From UBA5009 sp038043185 (GTDB taxonomy: Bacteria; Bdellovibrionota; Bdellovibrionia; Bdellovibrionales; Bdellovibrionaceae), in the NCBI GenBank assembly GCA_038043185.1, contig JBBTCO010000003.1:1-64000 (forward strand): a DNA stretch of 64,000 nt, in the 5' to 3' direction. Below are positions 52,368 to 61,248 of this stretch, piece by piece. The notes beneath the pieces were generated by a model. That model made no database searches. It saw nothing but the letters and a program-made list of their open reading frames with translations, and was not told the origin of the DNA. The position numbers and the translations under genes are program-made. Position 1 is the first letter of the stretch. Each line of letters begins with the position of its first letter.

Positions 52368-52613
52368 ATGCCTACTAGGTATAGTCGACCTTTAGAGTCA
52401 AATAGAGTTAAATTTTGTACTCCAGAGGAAAGCCTGCCCGCCTAGACTCCAAAAAGAGAAAATAAAGAGTTAGGCAAATTAAAAATAACATCATCTGACG
52501 AAACTGGACTTTCGATAGAAGATGAAAAGAAACTGTCCATCCTAAAAGCTGAAAGGCTTTTTCGATTAACCAAAAAGTCTGAGGGGGCCTTTTGGGATTC
52601 ATTCTTTCAATGA
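52368..52613 (+). pseudogene. small protein gene interrupted by TAG, possible
   Basis: From ATG 52368 the frame runs 25 codons to TAG (52443), then stays open for 55 more codons to TGA (52611). The second part (ITSSDETGLSIEDEKKLSIL, KAERLFRLTKKS, WDSFF) has the charged helical look of a real protein. No ribosome site stands before ATG 52368, and no start codon follows the TAG. A broken gene is the simplest reading; chance is possible. Confidence 0.35.
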
Positions 52614-52644
52614 CTGAGAGAATGCCAAATGAGGGGAAATAAAA

Positions 52645-55065
52645 ATGCAAACCGAGATGAATAGCTATGCCGACGGCGTGCCTCACGTAATGAGAGTAAA
52701 AAAACGAGATGGCAGCCTAGAGCCCGTTGATGTAACCAAGATCGTAGAACGCGTTACACGATGCTGCCAGGGTCTTTCCCAGATTGATCCTTTGCGCGTG
52801 GCTACCAAAGCCATCAGCGGCTTGTATGACGGCGCCTCTACCAATGAACTTGATAATCTTTGTATTCAAACGGCTTCTTTATTGATTAGCGAGGAACCGG
52901 AATATTCTCGGCTAGCTTCCCGACTTCTTGCGACTTATATTGACGAGGAAGTTCGCTCGCAAAAAATTCAATCTTTTGCTGATGCTGTCAACTACGGTTT
53001 CAATGCGGGGTTGATGGCTGAAAGCTTATATAAATTTGTCATGGCTAACAAAGCGACCCTTTGTGCTGCTATTGAACCTTTTCGCACCGATCGTTTTGAA
53101 TACTTCGGTCTTCGCACTGTTTATGATCGTTATCTTTTAAAAAATCCTCAATCTCGCCAAGTTTTCGAAACCCCTCAATACTTTTTTATGCGCGTGGCTT
53201 GTGGGCTCTCGAAATCTCCAGAAGAAGCTATCGAATTTTACCGTTTGATTTCTTCCCATGATTACATGCCATCAACACCAACCTTGTTTAACTCAGGCAC
53301 ACTTCGCCCACAGATGAGTTCTTGCTACTTACTGGATTCCCCGCTTGATGATCTGCAATCCATTTATAATAAATACACCGACATTGCCTTATTATCAAAA
53401 TTTGCTGGCGGCATCGGCGTGGCTTATCACCGCGTTCGCTCACGCGGCTCCTTAATCAAAGGCACGAACGGTCATTCCAATGGCATTATTCCTTGGCTAA
53501 AAACTTTGGACAGCTCTGTGGCTGCAGTAAATCAAGGAGGCAAACGAAAAGGCGCGGCCTGCGTTTATCTCGAGACCTGGCACGCTGACATCGAAGAATT
53601 TTTGGAAATGCGTGACAACACCGGTGACGAAGCTAAAAGAACTCATAATTTGAATTTTGCAAACTGGGTTCCTGATTTATTTATGAAACGGGTCGAGGAA
53701 GATGCTCTTTGGTCACTTTTTGATCCTCGAGTTGTGCCCAATTTTACTGATATTTACGGCCCCGAGTTTGAAAAAGCTTATCTTGAAGCCGAGTCTCAAA
53801 AACTTTATTTCAAGCAAATTAAAGCTCGTGAACTTTATATGCGGATGATGAAAAGCCTGGCGCAAACAGGAAATGGCTGGATGACTTGGAAGGACGCTTC
53901 CAATTTAAAATCAAATCAAACAGGAAAGCCAGAAAACACCATTCATCTTTCCAATCTTTGTACAGAAATATTAGAAGTCACTTCCAATAACGAAACGGCT
54001 GTTTGCAATCTGGGTTCCGTTAATCTTTCACGCCATATCATTGATGGCCGATTTGATTTTGATAAGCTTGCCCGCAGTGTGAAAACGGCAGTGAAATATC
54101 TAGACCGTGTGGTCGACATCAATTTTTATCCAATCCCTCAAGCCGAAAGCTCGAATCATAAATGGCGCCCCGTGGGTTTAGGACTTATGGGATTGCAAGA
54201 TGCTTTTTTCCAACTGAAATTGCCTTTCGACAGTGCTGAGGCTCGGCAGTTATCGACAAAAATTCAAGAAGAAATCTACTATAATGCTTTAGCAACTTCT
54301 TGCGAGCTCGCCGAAAAACAAGGTCCCCACGCCGCCTTTGCGGACACCAAAGCAGCCCAAGGTGTTTTACAATTTGATCTTTGGGGGATAACTCCATCTG
54401 ATTCCGTTCGCTGGACGAACCTCAAAGAAAAAATTCAAAAGCACGGCTTAAGAAACTCACTGCTGATTGCGATTGCACCCACAGCAACAATCGCCTCGAT
54501 CGTAGGTTGTTATGAAGCCACCGAACCGCAAATCAGCAATCTTTTTAAACGAGAAACCTTATCCGGCGAATTTTTGCAAATCAATCGCTACTTAGTTTCA
54601 GATCTTAAGGCTTTATCGCTTTGGAATGAAAATTTAAGAAACCAAATTAAAGCTAAGGAAGGTTCGATTCAAGACATCGCGGAAATCCCCCCGACCTTGA
54701 GAGATCTTTATCGTACGGTTTGGGAAGTCCCAATGAAATCGCTGATCGACCTCGGAGCAGAAAGAGCTTCCTATATTGATCAAAGCCAAAGTTTAAATCT
54801 TTTTATGGAAAGTCCTACCATTGGAAAACTTTCAAGCATGTACATGTACGCCTGGAAAAAAGGTTTAAAAACAACCTACTATCTGCGTTCACGTCCTGCG
54901 ACAAGCATTGCAAAAACGACCATCAAAATGATGAGTTCTGGATCTGCTCTTGAAAGTTCAAACGCAGAATCCATGAATGCTTTGGCTGAAAAGAAAACTT
55001 ACTCTGAATCTGAAATTATCGCTTGCAGCCTAGACAATCCAGAAGCTTGCGAAGCCTGTCAATAA
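52645..55065 (+). CDS. nrdA: ribonucleoside-diphosphate reductase, alpha subunit (class Ia)
   Basis: Reduces NDPs to dNDPs. It is 806 aa. An ATP-cone (VKKRDGSLEPVDVTKIVERV) opens the protein. The active site reads NLCTEI at Asn437-Cys439-Glu441, the E. coli numbers, with the redox Cys in MSSCYLLDSP and its partner in ETAVCNLGSV. Tyrosines in KTTYYLRSRP carry the radical, and the tail EACEACQ is the CxxC reductant site. GAGGGG stands before ATG 52645. nrdB follows after 24 nt. Confidence 0.95.
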   Translation: MQTEMNSYADGVPHVMRVKKRDGSLEPVDVTKIVERVTRCCQGLSQIDPLRVATKAISGLYDGASTNELDNLCIQTASLLISEEPEYSRLASRLLATYIDEEVRSQKIQSFADAVNYGFNAGLMAESLYKFVMANKATLCAAIEPFRTDRFEYFGLRTVYDRYLLKNPQSRQVFETPQYFFMRVACGLSKSPEEAIEFYRLISSHDYMPSTPTLFNSGTLRPQMSSCYLLDSPLDDLQSIYNKYTDIALLSKFAGGIGVAYHRVRSRGSLIKGTNGHSNGIIPWLKTLDSSVAAVNQGGKRKGAACVYLETWHADIEEFLEMRDNTGDEAKRTHNLNFANWVPDLFMKRVEEDALWSLFDPRVVPNFTDIYGPEFEKAYLEAESQKLYFKQIKARELYMRMMKSLAQTGNGWMTWKDASNLKSNQTGKPENTIHLSNLCTEILEVTSNNETAVCNLGSVNLSRHIIDGRFDFDKLARSVKTAVKYLDRVVDINFYPIPQAESSNHKWRPVGLGLMGLQDAFFQLKLPFDSAEARQLSTKIQEEIYYNALATSCELAEKQGPHAAFADTKAAQGVLQFDLWGITPSDSVRWTNLKEKIQKHGLRNSLLIAIAPTATIASIVGCYEATEPQISNLFKRETLSGEFLQINRYLVSDLKALSLWNENLRNQIKAKEGSIQDIAEIPPTLRDLYRTVWEVPMKSLIDLGAERASYIDQSQSLNLFMESPTIGKLSSMYMYAWKKGLKTTYYLRSRPATSIAKTTIKMMSSGSALESSNAESMNALAEKKTYSESEIIACSLDNPEACEACQ

Positions 55066-55089
55066 TCACAACACACGGAGGTTTTTGTT

Positions 55090-56088
55090 ATGTTGTTAGA
55101 TCCTGGATTTGATTTAAATTTACGTCCGATGAAATACCCTCTCTTTTTTGAAATGTACAAAAATGGGATCAAAAATACTTGGACCGTTGATGAAGTTGAT
55201 TTCTCGACAGATCTTGTCGATTTAAATTCGAAAATGAGCAAATCTGAAAAGCATTTGATCAATCGGCTGGTCGCATTTTTTGCTACCGGAGATTCCATTG
55301 TCGGAAATAATCTTGTAGTGAATTTATACACTCATGTTAATTCTCCGGAAGGAAGACTTTATTTGAGTCGCCAGCTTTACGAAGAGGCTTTGCACGTTCA
55401 ATTCTACTTAACGCTTTTAGATACCTATATTCCTAATCCTGAAGAGCGAGCTTTGGCTTTTTCTGCAATCGACAAAATTCCTTCAATTAAAAAGAAAGCT
55501 CAATTTTGTTTTAAGTGGATGGATTCAATTCATAACTTAAAAACTTTAAAAACCATCGAAGATCGCCGCCGATTTTTAATGAACATGACTTGTTTTGCGT
55601 CTTGCATTGAAGGGCTGTTCTTTTTTGCTGCTTTTGCTTACGTGTACTTTCTTCGATCTAAAGGTTTGTTAGCTGGACTTGCCACGGGAACCAATTGGGT
55701 TTTTAGAGACGAAAGTATGCACATCGCTTTTGCTAATGAAGTGATCCACACCGCCAGAAAAGAAGAACCAGCCTTAATGAATGAACAAATGAGTGAGATG
55801 GTCGTGCAAATGATGGAAGATGCTATTGATTGCGAAATGGGTTTTGCTCAAGACATTCTTGAGCATGGCATTGCCGGCCTTTCAATCAAGGACATGCGCC
55901 AATATTTAGAATTTGTTGCCGATCAACGTTTAGAAGCTTTAAATATTGCTCCACGATATCGAGTAAAAAATCCATTTCCATTTATGGAACTTCAGGACAT
56001 GCAAGAACTGGCTAATTTCTTTGAAAGAAGAGTCTCGGCCTATCAAACAGGAGTCTCTGGGCAAGTGGCTTTCGATGAAATTTTCTGA
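55090..56088 (+). CDS. nrdB: ribonucleoside-diphosphate reductase, beta subunit (class Ia)
   Basis: Supplies the tyrosyl radical to NrdA. It is 332 aa. GGAGG lies 8 nt before ATG 55090. EEALHVQFY gives the iron ligands Glu99 and His102 and the radical Tyr106, so this is a Tyr-type subunit. ATGDSIVGN and RDESMHIAFANE supply further ligands. The stop shares a base with the next gene's ATG. nrdA, nrdB and the following gene form one unit. Confidence 0.95.
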   Translation: MLLDPGFDLNLRPMKYPLFFEMYKNGIKNTWTVDEVDFSTDLVDLNSKMSKSEKHLINRLVAFFATGDSIVGNNLVVNLYTHVNSPEGRLYLSRQLYEEALHVQFYLTLLDTYIPNPEERALAFSAIDKIPSIKKKAQFCFKWMDSIHNLKTLKTIEDRRRFLMNMTCFASCIEGLFFFAAFAYVYFLRSKGLLAGLATGTNWVFRDESMHIAFANEVIHTARKEEPALMNEQMSEMVVQMMEDAIDCEMGFAQDILEHGIAGLSIKDMRQYLEFVADQRLEALNIAPRYRVKNPFPFMELQDMQELANFFERRVSAYQTGVSGQVAFDEIF

Positions 56089-57029
56089 TGCGTTGGAAAG
56101 AGTTTAGTTTTTGGCTTCTCTTTTTATTGCTGTGCTTTGGAGCTGGATACCTTCATGGGAACTTACCCGATTTTCGACTGCAATTTGCTTTTTCAGAGCC
56201 AGAAAAAGTACGTATCGTTGTTTTCGAGAAAGCCCTTTTCAATCCAGCCATCATTCAGCTTCTTGAAGAAAAAACCCACACTCAAATTCAAATTGATGAA
56301 GTGAGCAACTGGCAAGAAGCTCGTTTAAAAACAGTTCTCAATCCCGGAGCTCATCTTTTATTTCTTCCTTCCTATTGGATTCCTCCACTTGTGCGGGAAG
56401 GACGACTTCGCACCATCACATCAATAACGTCCTTACTTGATTCGGAAATTGCACCTGAATTAAGGCAAACCAACAAAGAAAAAATCTATGAGGTCCCACT
56501 GTTTTGGACCATATTCGAATTTGCATTTGCAGAAATATACAAAAATGAAAATCTTCAAAAATTACTTGAAGGTACAAAAATAAGTTCTATTTACATTTAC
56601 TCTGATCCCGAGTTGAACCAACTTCGATCACATCAAGAACCATGGAATTATCCAAAAATTAAAGTAAAAACAAAAGCCACGCTGACTTTGGAAAATAAAT
56701 TTAAAACTCTAGCTGATAATGAAGTTGTGGAAATTTCTTTACATGCAAAGAAAGAACTAAAATCCGTTTTTTATCATGCTATTGATAATAAAAAGCCACT
56801 TGAAATATTCTCGCTGGCCGTCCCCAACAACAGTCCCCAACGAACCACCAGCTTAGCCTTAATCAAAGCTCTGATTAGCGACGCTGATTTTGATTCGATT
56901 TATGCCGAACTTCCGGCAGGATCTGGTCTTAAAAGACTGGATTTAAAACTAGATGATCGCTTAAAAAAAGCGAGCTACCTGAAAGAGTTGTCCTTTAAAG
57001 AGCTGTACCTTCCAGAGATGACCCAATAA
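56088..57029 (+). CDS. membrane-anchored solute-binding-like protein
   Basis: 313 aa. An N-terminal hydrophobic helix (FWLLFLLLCFGAGYLHG) is a signal or anchor. VRIVVFEKALFNPAIIQLLE and later AHLLFLPSYWIPPLVREGRL and KIYEVPLFWTIFEFAFAEIY resemble the type-2 periplasmic binding fold (spermidine/putrescine-like), but no membrane permease lies nearby. ATG 56088 overlaps the nrdB stop by one base. Why a periplasmic binding-like protein should be coupled to ribonucleotide reductase is unclear. Confidence 0.7.
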   Translation: MRWKEFSFWLLFLLLCFGAGYLHGNLPDFRLQFAFSEPEKVRIVVFEKALFNPAIIQLLEEKTHTQIQIDEVSNWQEARLKTVLNPGAHLLFLPSYWIPPLVREGRLRTITSITSLLDSEIAPELRQTNKEKIYEVPLFWTIFEFAFAEIYKNENLQKLLEGTKISSIYIYSDPELNQLRSHQEPWNYPKIKVKTKATLTLENKFKTLADNEVVEISLHAKKELKSVFYHAIDNKKPLEIFSLAVPNNSPQRTTSLALIKALISDADFDSIYAELPAGSGLKRLDLKLDDRLKKASYLKELSFKELYLPEMTQ

Positions 57030-57058
57030 TTTTTTAATAAAAGGTTGCCGCGCCGGAG

Positions 57059-57580
57059 CTAACGACAAACATTTGGATCGAGTGCAGCGATACGACTAAA
57101 ATTCACCGTAAAAGAGGCATCGGCATCAACGACCTGCTGAGTTTGATCCAGAGGTTTTAAACTGACTTGCAAACTATAACCCGAGAGCGAGTTAAACTTA
57201 CAGGCATCAACAAAAATATAAAATCTTCCCATTGAACATTTTGGAACTAAAGCTGAGGTCCCCAGATTAATTGCGTAAAAACTGACTGAATTCCCGCCCG
57301 AGGTAACTTCAATTCTATTATCAGGAAAAGTCGAGGAAGAGCACGATCCACTGATTTCTAAGCTGCTATCTAAAGCACCTAGGAATATCGAGTTGCTATT
57401 ATCCCTTTGCAAATAAACCTTTTCCGAGCTTGGTGCCGCATCCGCACAACCTGTTGTTGGACATCGCGCCGACGAATTCATATCACCCAGCAAGGAATTA
57501 TCACGAGAACTGCTGCAGGAAGAAAGCATCATTCCAGAAAATACCAATAATAAAATAAATCCTAAGCGAAGATTATTCAT
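57059..57580 (-). CDS. lipoprotein, unknown
   Basis: 173 aa from ATG 57580; a TTG at 57592 follows GGGGGA and is the alternative start. The lipoprotein signal LLLVFSGMMLSSC is clear. Ser/Asn-rich start, several cysteines (ARCPTTGCADA, SGSCSSS, PKCSMG, DACKFN, NVCR) and beta-rich sequence. No family recognised. It lies between the nrd unit and the minus-strand HTTM pair. Confidence 0.75.
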   Translation of the reverse strand: MNNLRLGFILLLVFSGMMLSSCSSSRDNSLLGDMNSSARCPTTGCADAAPSSEKVYLQRDNSNSIFLGALDSSLEISGSCSSSTFPDNRIEVTSGGNSVSFYAINLGTSALVPKCSMGRFYIFVDACKFNSLSGYSLQVSLKPLDQTQQVVDADASFTVNFSRIAALDPNVCR

Positions 57581-57645
57581 AGAATGAACCAATGATCCCC
57601 CTGCTCTTTAGTTTATCGGAATTCTTTGAAAAGAGTTTGATTTTC

Positions 57646-58551
57646 TTATTTGAATGCCAACTTTTGTCTCATTTCGAGAATAAGACGTCTCAAATCGAGA
57701 GGGTCTATAAATACAAAATAAATAGATAATATGACCAAAGAAAATGCCCAAAGAGACATAAGAAATCCAATACCAATATGAAAAAAAATCCCAGCGACCA
57801 GCCAATAATATCTCACTTTTTTTGAAAGCATTGCGGCCGGAAAATAAATTTCAAAAACAATCGTTAAAAAAGCCATCGCCGGCAAAATCCAAGAAATATT
57901 TTTAATAAAACTTAAATCCATCCACACCATTTGGGGATTTGCAAAAATACTCCACAAAGCGGTCCCATCCCACCAGGTCACTCCTTTTAATTTTTCAAAG
58001 CCGGTGTACGCATAAATCACAGATAGTTGAATTTGTAATAAACGCAACAGAGCAGTTGAGATAAAATCTGAAGTGGGCAAGTTGGTTATAAATAAATTAT
58101 TTTTTTTAAAAAAAGAAAAATTTTTCATCTGGGGAGGCGTCTCAATCAAAACAAGATAAAATAAGAAAATTCCCGCCATCACATCGGCACCAAAAACAAT
58201 CGCATAATTTCTTTGTAAAAATCCCATGTGAACAATCCACAACAAAACCCCTAAGGCCCTTCCGCCAACCCCAAAAACCCAAAGGAATAGTCCTAAACAA
58301 AAAAGGCCATGCACCGCCAAGGACCAAGAGTCTGGCCAAAAAGTCCAACTCCAGGCAGGCCTCATCATCTCTGGAAAAAGCAACAAAGCCTGTTCCTTTG
58401 GAAGCAAAGCTTCCGAGGTTAACAAGTTCATATTTTGAAAACGAAAAAGATAAGTTACAAATAAAGTTAAACCCAGTGCCATTCGAGTCAGTGCAACACC
58501 GGTCAAATCAACTGGATCAAACCAAAATTTTTGCCAAAATGAACACTTCAT
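57646..58551 (-). CDS. HTTM-domain membrane protein
   Basis: 301 aa with several membrane helices. FWFDPVDLTGVALTRMALGL at the start, TGFEKLKGVTWWDGTALW and LPAMAFLTIVFEIYFPAAML match the HTTM (vitamin K-dependent carboxylase-like) fold. These bacterial proteins are usually of unknown activity. Its ATG overlaps the stop of the upstream gene (ATGA), so it forms a coupled pair with the 188-aa protein, an arrangement often seen for HTTM genes. Confidence 0.85.
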   Translation of the reverse strand: MKCSFWQKFWFDPVDLTGVALTRMALGLTLFVTYLFRFQNMNLLTSEALLPKEQALLLFPEMMRPAWSWTFWPDSWSLAVHGLFCLGLFLWVFGVGGRALGVLLWIVHMGFLQRNYAIVFGADVMAGIFLFYLVLIETPPQMKNFSFFKKNNLFITNLPTSDFISTALLRLLQIQLSVIYAYTGFEKLKGVTWWDGTALWSIFANPQMVWMDLSFIKNISWILPAMAFLTIVFEIYFPAAMLSKKVRYYWLVAGIFFHIGIGFLMSLWAFSLVILSIYFVFIDPLDLRRLILEMRQKLAFK

Positions 58552-59114
58552 AAGCTGACCTCATCCAAATCTTGGCAGTTAAAGTCTCGGTCTACCATTT
58601 TGATTAAACTCGGTGCTGATTGAGTCGCATTTTCGGGATCAAAAATTACATTGTCCAACATAGGAATTGGCTCAATCTTATGTTGGACATGAATGTTTGC
58701 GGCCTCGGGATGCATTCGACAAATCCAAGGGCCAAGTAAGGAATCCACCCGCCTTTGATCAATAATCACAAATCTCATTGCGTACATAATTCTGCGCTCG
58801 GACACGCCAAATGGACCCTTGTTCTTTTCGGGAGGAATAAAGAAGTCCGGGCTTTCTTCATTTGGGTCCTGATTTTTTTTTGTAATATTATATTGAAAAT
58901 ACATAATGTGGGCAGGATCTGGTGAAAAAAAATTCCAACTTGTGTTGAGCCCCAGGACATTGGCATAAGGAAGAACCTTATCCCCCATCAACCGAAGCAA
59001 ATAGGAACTCGAGTTCGGCATAAACACAATGCAAAATAAATGATAAATTATCCAAACACTAAGAATAGTTTTAATTAAATATCTTGTTCTAGACCCATCA
59101 TCCTTGGTCACCAA
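58548..59114 (-). CDS. HTTM-partner membrane protein
   Basis: 188 aa with one N-terminal membrane helix (TILSVWIIYHLFCIVFM). The centre reads NVLGLNTSWNFFSPDPAHIM, a pattern common in the small protein encoded next to HTTM genes. The C-terminus is hydrophilic. It starts at TTG 59114 (AGGAGA upstream) or GTG 59111. Coupled to the HTTM gene by a 4-bp overlap. Confidence 0.75.
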   Translation of the reverse strand: MVTKDDGSRTRYLIKTILSVWIIYHLFCIVFMPNSSSYLLRLMGDKVLPYANVLGLNTSWNFFSPDPAHIMYFQYNITKKNQDPNEESPDFFIPPEKNKGPFGVSERRIMYAMRFVIIDQRRVDSLLGPWICRMHPEAANIHVQHKIEPIPMLDNVIFDPENATQSAPSLIKMVDRDFNCQDLDEVSL

Positions 59115-59125
59115 GAAATCTCCTG

Positions 59126-60265
59126 TCAGGGTCCTTCCAGCTCTTCGTCCGTTGCTAGATTAGGTAATTCTTCATGAGTTTCACTTTCAAAAAGAGATTC
59201 AACTTCCACCGATGTTTCTTCGACAAATTTTTCTTCTTGAAGAGTCACAGTTTTACCTGCCGCTAAAATTTCATCATATTTTTTTAACCAATTCAGATCT
59301 CGGTTTCCAACTGTTTCTCCAAGCGCCAAAGCTTCTCGAATATTCTGCGCTTTTTCGAAATCACGTTTTTGACGTTGTCGCTCTTTTTCTTCTTCAAAAA
59401 AACGGCTGGAAGTAGTAATCACTTCCAGTTGTTCTTGAATTTTTGTCAGTTCGTCCTCGCCTTGCGAATAACTATCAACAATCACCTCTTGCGAAAGCTG
59501 GGACGTCAAATCACTTAATTTTTGCTTTTCAACTTCGTCTTCTTCGCCGATTCCGTCAGGCAATAGTTCATCAATCTGACTTAAAGTTGGAAGCTCTTTT
59601 AAATTTCTGAGACCGAAAATTTCTAAAAACTTTCGAGTTGTTCCATATTGCATCGGCCGTCCTGGCAATTCGCTTTTTCCTTCGAAATTAACAATCCCAC
59701 GCTCCATTAAAGCGCGAAGCAAATGTCCTGATTCAACTCCGCGAATGACGTCGATTTCAGATTTAATAATCGGTTGTTTGTAGGCAACAATGGATAAAAC
59801 TTCCATCGCTGGTCCAGATAACCTAAAACTTCGTGCTTTAATATTTCGACGAATGAAGTCCATGTTATCAATTTTTGTTCTTAGCTGATAACCGCCTGTG
59901 ACTTCTTCTAAACACACTCCCCGTTTGGCACCAGCATACTCAACTGATAATTGCTCGATAGCACGACGAATATGATCCGTTTTAACGTTGGTTCCTTTAA
60001 ATGCAACTTTAAGTGAACTTAAACTCACAGGCCGATCAGAGGCAAAAAGAACACTTTCAACAATAGATTCAACTCGTTCTTGTTCAACAAAAAGAATATC
60101 TTCAATCGATACCGATTCAAAACTTTCAAGTTCGGTGCCTTCGACATCGGCCTCGATATTAATCTCAGTTACAACACTCGCATCAGCCTGAACAACAAGC
60201 CCAAAGGCTTCATCCAGCTGGACAAGTTCGATTTCTTCATCTGGAGTTTCTTTACGTCGTGACAT
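59126..60265 (-). CDS. scpB: segregation and condensation protein B
   Basis: Partner of ScpA and SMC in chromosome condensation. It is 379 aa from ATG 60265 (GGGGGAAG before it), inside the end of scpA by 14 bp. The winged-helix core is plain: LSIVAYKQPIIKSEIDVIRG and GRPMQYGTTRKFLEIFGL. The core of about 170 residues is flanked by an acidic N-terminal part (EEIELVQLDEAFG onward) and a long acidic C-terminal tail, so it is nearly twice the usual ScpB length. Confidence 0.92.
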   Translation of the reverse strand: MSRRKETPDEEIELVQLDEAFGLVVQADASVVTEINIEADVEGTELESFESVSIEDILFVEQERVESIVESVLFASDRPVSLSSLKVAFKGTNVKTDHIRRAIEQLSVEYAGAKRGVCLEEVTGGYQLRTKIDNMDFIRRNIKARSFRLSGPAMEVLSIVAYKQPIIKSEIDVIRGVESGHLLRALMERGIVNFEGKSELPGRPMQYGTTRKFLEIFGLRNLKELPTLSQIDELLPDGIGEEDEVEKQKLSDLTSQLSQEVIVDSYSQGEDELTKIQEQLEVITTSSRFFEEEKERQRQKRDFEKAQNIREALALGETVGNRDLNWLKKYDEILAAGKTVTLQEEKFVEETSVEVESLFESETHEELPNLATDEELEGP

Positions 60266-61244
60266 CTTCCCCCTCAATTATTGATCCGCCTGAATTTATT
60301 TCTAGCTCTGCGGCCTCAATTTCTTCATCTGTGGCCATATCAGCATCGGCGACTATCGACTCCACAGAATTAACATCTTCAGTCAATAGATCATCCGGGT
60401 CCTCATTCAAATGCTGGACAGTTTCTTCGGCCGATAATATTTCCGATTCGTCAAAAATTCTTTGTGCTAAACTTTCGTTATTTACAGTTTCGTATTCTTC
60501 AACCCGGGAAATAACGTCATAATCAATGGGTCGAAGCGCTTCGACCCAAAGTGTGGAATAAGCTTCTGTTTGATACAAAGAAACAAATCCCAGTTTGCCA
60601 AGCTCGAGCAAGGATAAAAAAGTAATTAAGGTTTGGCGCATTTGATTTTGCATGTCCGTCACCAGGTCCTGAAGGCTGATTTTTTGCCCCAGAATGAGTT
60701 TGTCCTTAAATTCTAAAATACGACTTGCAACGGATTGAACTTTCGTCGTCACCTGATGAATGCGCTTCTGTGCCGTTTTCAGCATCATCCGATAGGCTGA
60801 AATTAAAGAAAACAAACCATTATCTTCGATGATGATTTCTTCCTCTTTTTGAGACTCAAAGCTTTCACGCACGCCCCTCAGCCAGATATCACGTCCAACC
60901 AAAGGCCTCTCATAAAGTAATTTTGAAGCCTCTTGATACTTTTGGTATTCCAAAAGTTTTTGCACTAATTCTTTGCGAGGATCATCAACGTCGACGATCT
61001 CGCCATTTTCGTTGTATTGAGGCAACAACATATGACTTTTTATCTGAATCAAAGTCGCAGCCATTAAAATGAACTCAGCTGCGACTTCCAGATCCAGTTC
61101 TTTCATCAGTTTTATATATTGAAGATACTGCGAAGTGATCTCATGGATTTTAATATCCATGATGTCCATTTCTTCCTTGCGAATAAGATACAGCAAAAGT
61201 GCAAGCGGTCCTTCGAATTTAGGCAAACTGATCTGAAGACTCAT
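60252..61244 (-). CDS. scpA: segregation and condensation protein A
   Basis: Kleisin-like partner of SMC and ScpB. It is 330 aa. FEGPLALLLYLIRKEEMDIM at the N-terminus and AAEFILMAATLIQIKSHMLLP are typical ScpA sequence; TLITFLSLLELGKLGFVSLYQ is the C-terminal winged helix. A 60-residue acidic tail (EESEILSAEET, DDLLTEDVNS) follows that most ScpA proteins lack. Coupled to trpS (4 nt apart) and scpB (14-bp overlap). Confidence 0.93.
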   Translation of the reverse strand: MSLQISLPKFEGPLALLLYLIRKEEMDIMDIKIHEITSQYLQYIKLMKELDLEVAAEFILMAATLIQIKSHMLLPQYNENGEIVDVDDPRKELVQKLLEYQKYQEASKLLYERPLVGRDIWLRGVRESFESQKEEEIIIEDNGLFSLISAYRMMLKTAQKRIHQVTTKVQSVASRILEFKDKLILGQKISLQDLVTDMQNQMRQTLITFLSLLELGKLGFVSLYQTEAYSTLWVEALRPIDYDVISRVEEYETVNNESLAQRIFDESEILSAEETVQHLNEDPDDLLTEDVNSVESIVADADMATDEEIEAAELEINSGGSIIEGEDVTT

Positions 61245-61248
61245 ATTG

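Larger units (their letters stand above)
52068..52644. other. 577-bp gap ahead of nrdA
   Basis: It holds a perfect 8-bp stem with a GCGA loop (52122-52141) but with its T-run on the wrong side for a terminator, an amber-interrupted small reading frame (52368-52613, listed separately), and the nrdA ribosome site (GAGGGGA). I see no convincing promoter or riboswitch. Confidence 0.5.

Noticed and set aside
52335..52390. NrdR boxes ahead of nrdA (CTATATAG and ACTAGGTATAGT)
   Set aside because: Neither fits the 16-bp NrdR consensus and the centre spacing of about 33 bp is only approximate.
52420..52450. RNase P RNA, suggested by GAGGAAAGCC
   Set aside because: The other conserved RNase P segments are absent and there is too little room before nrdA.
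52408..52686. Minus-strand 92-codon frame overlapping the nrdA start
   Set aside because: No ribosome site, overlaps the nrdA N-terminus, and its hydrophobic look comes from being antisense to a charged frame.
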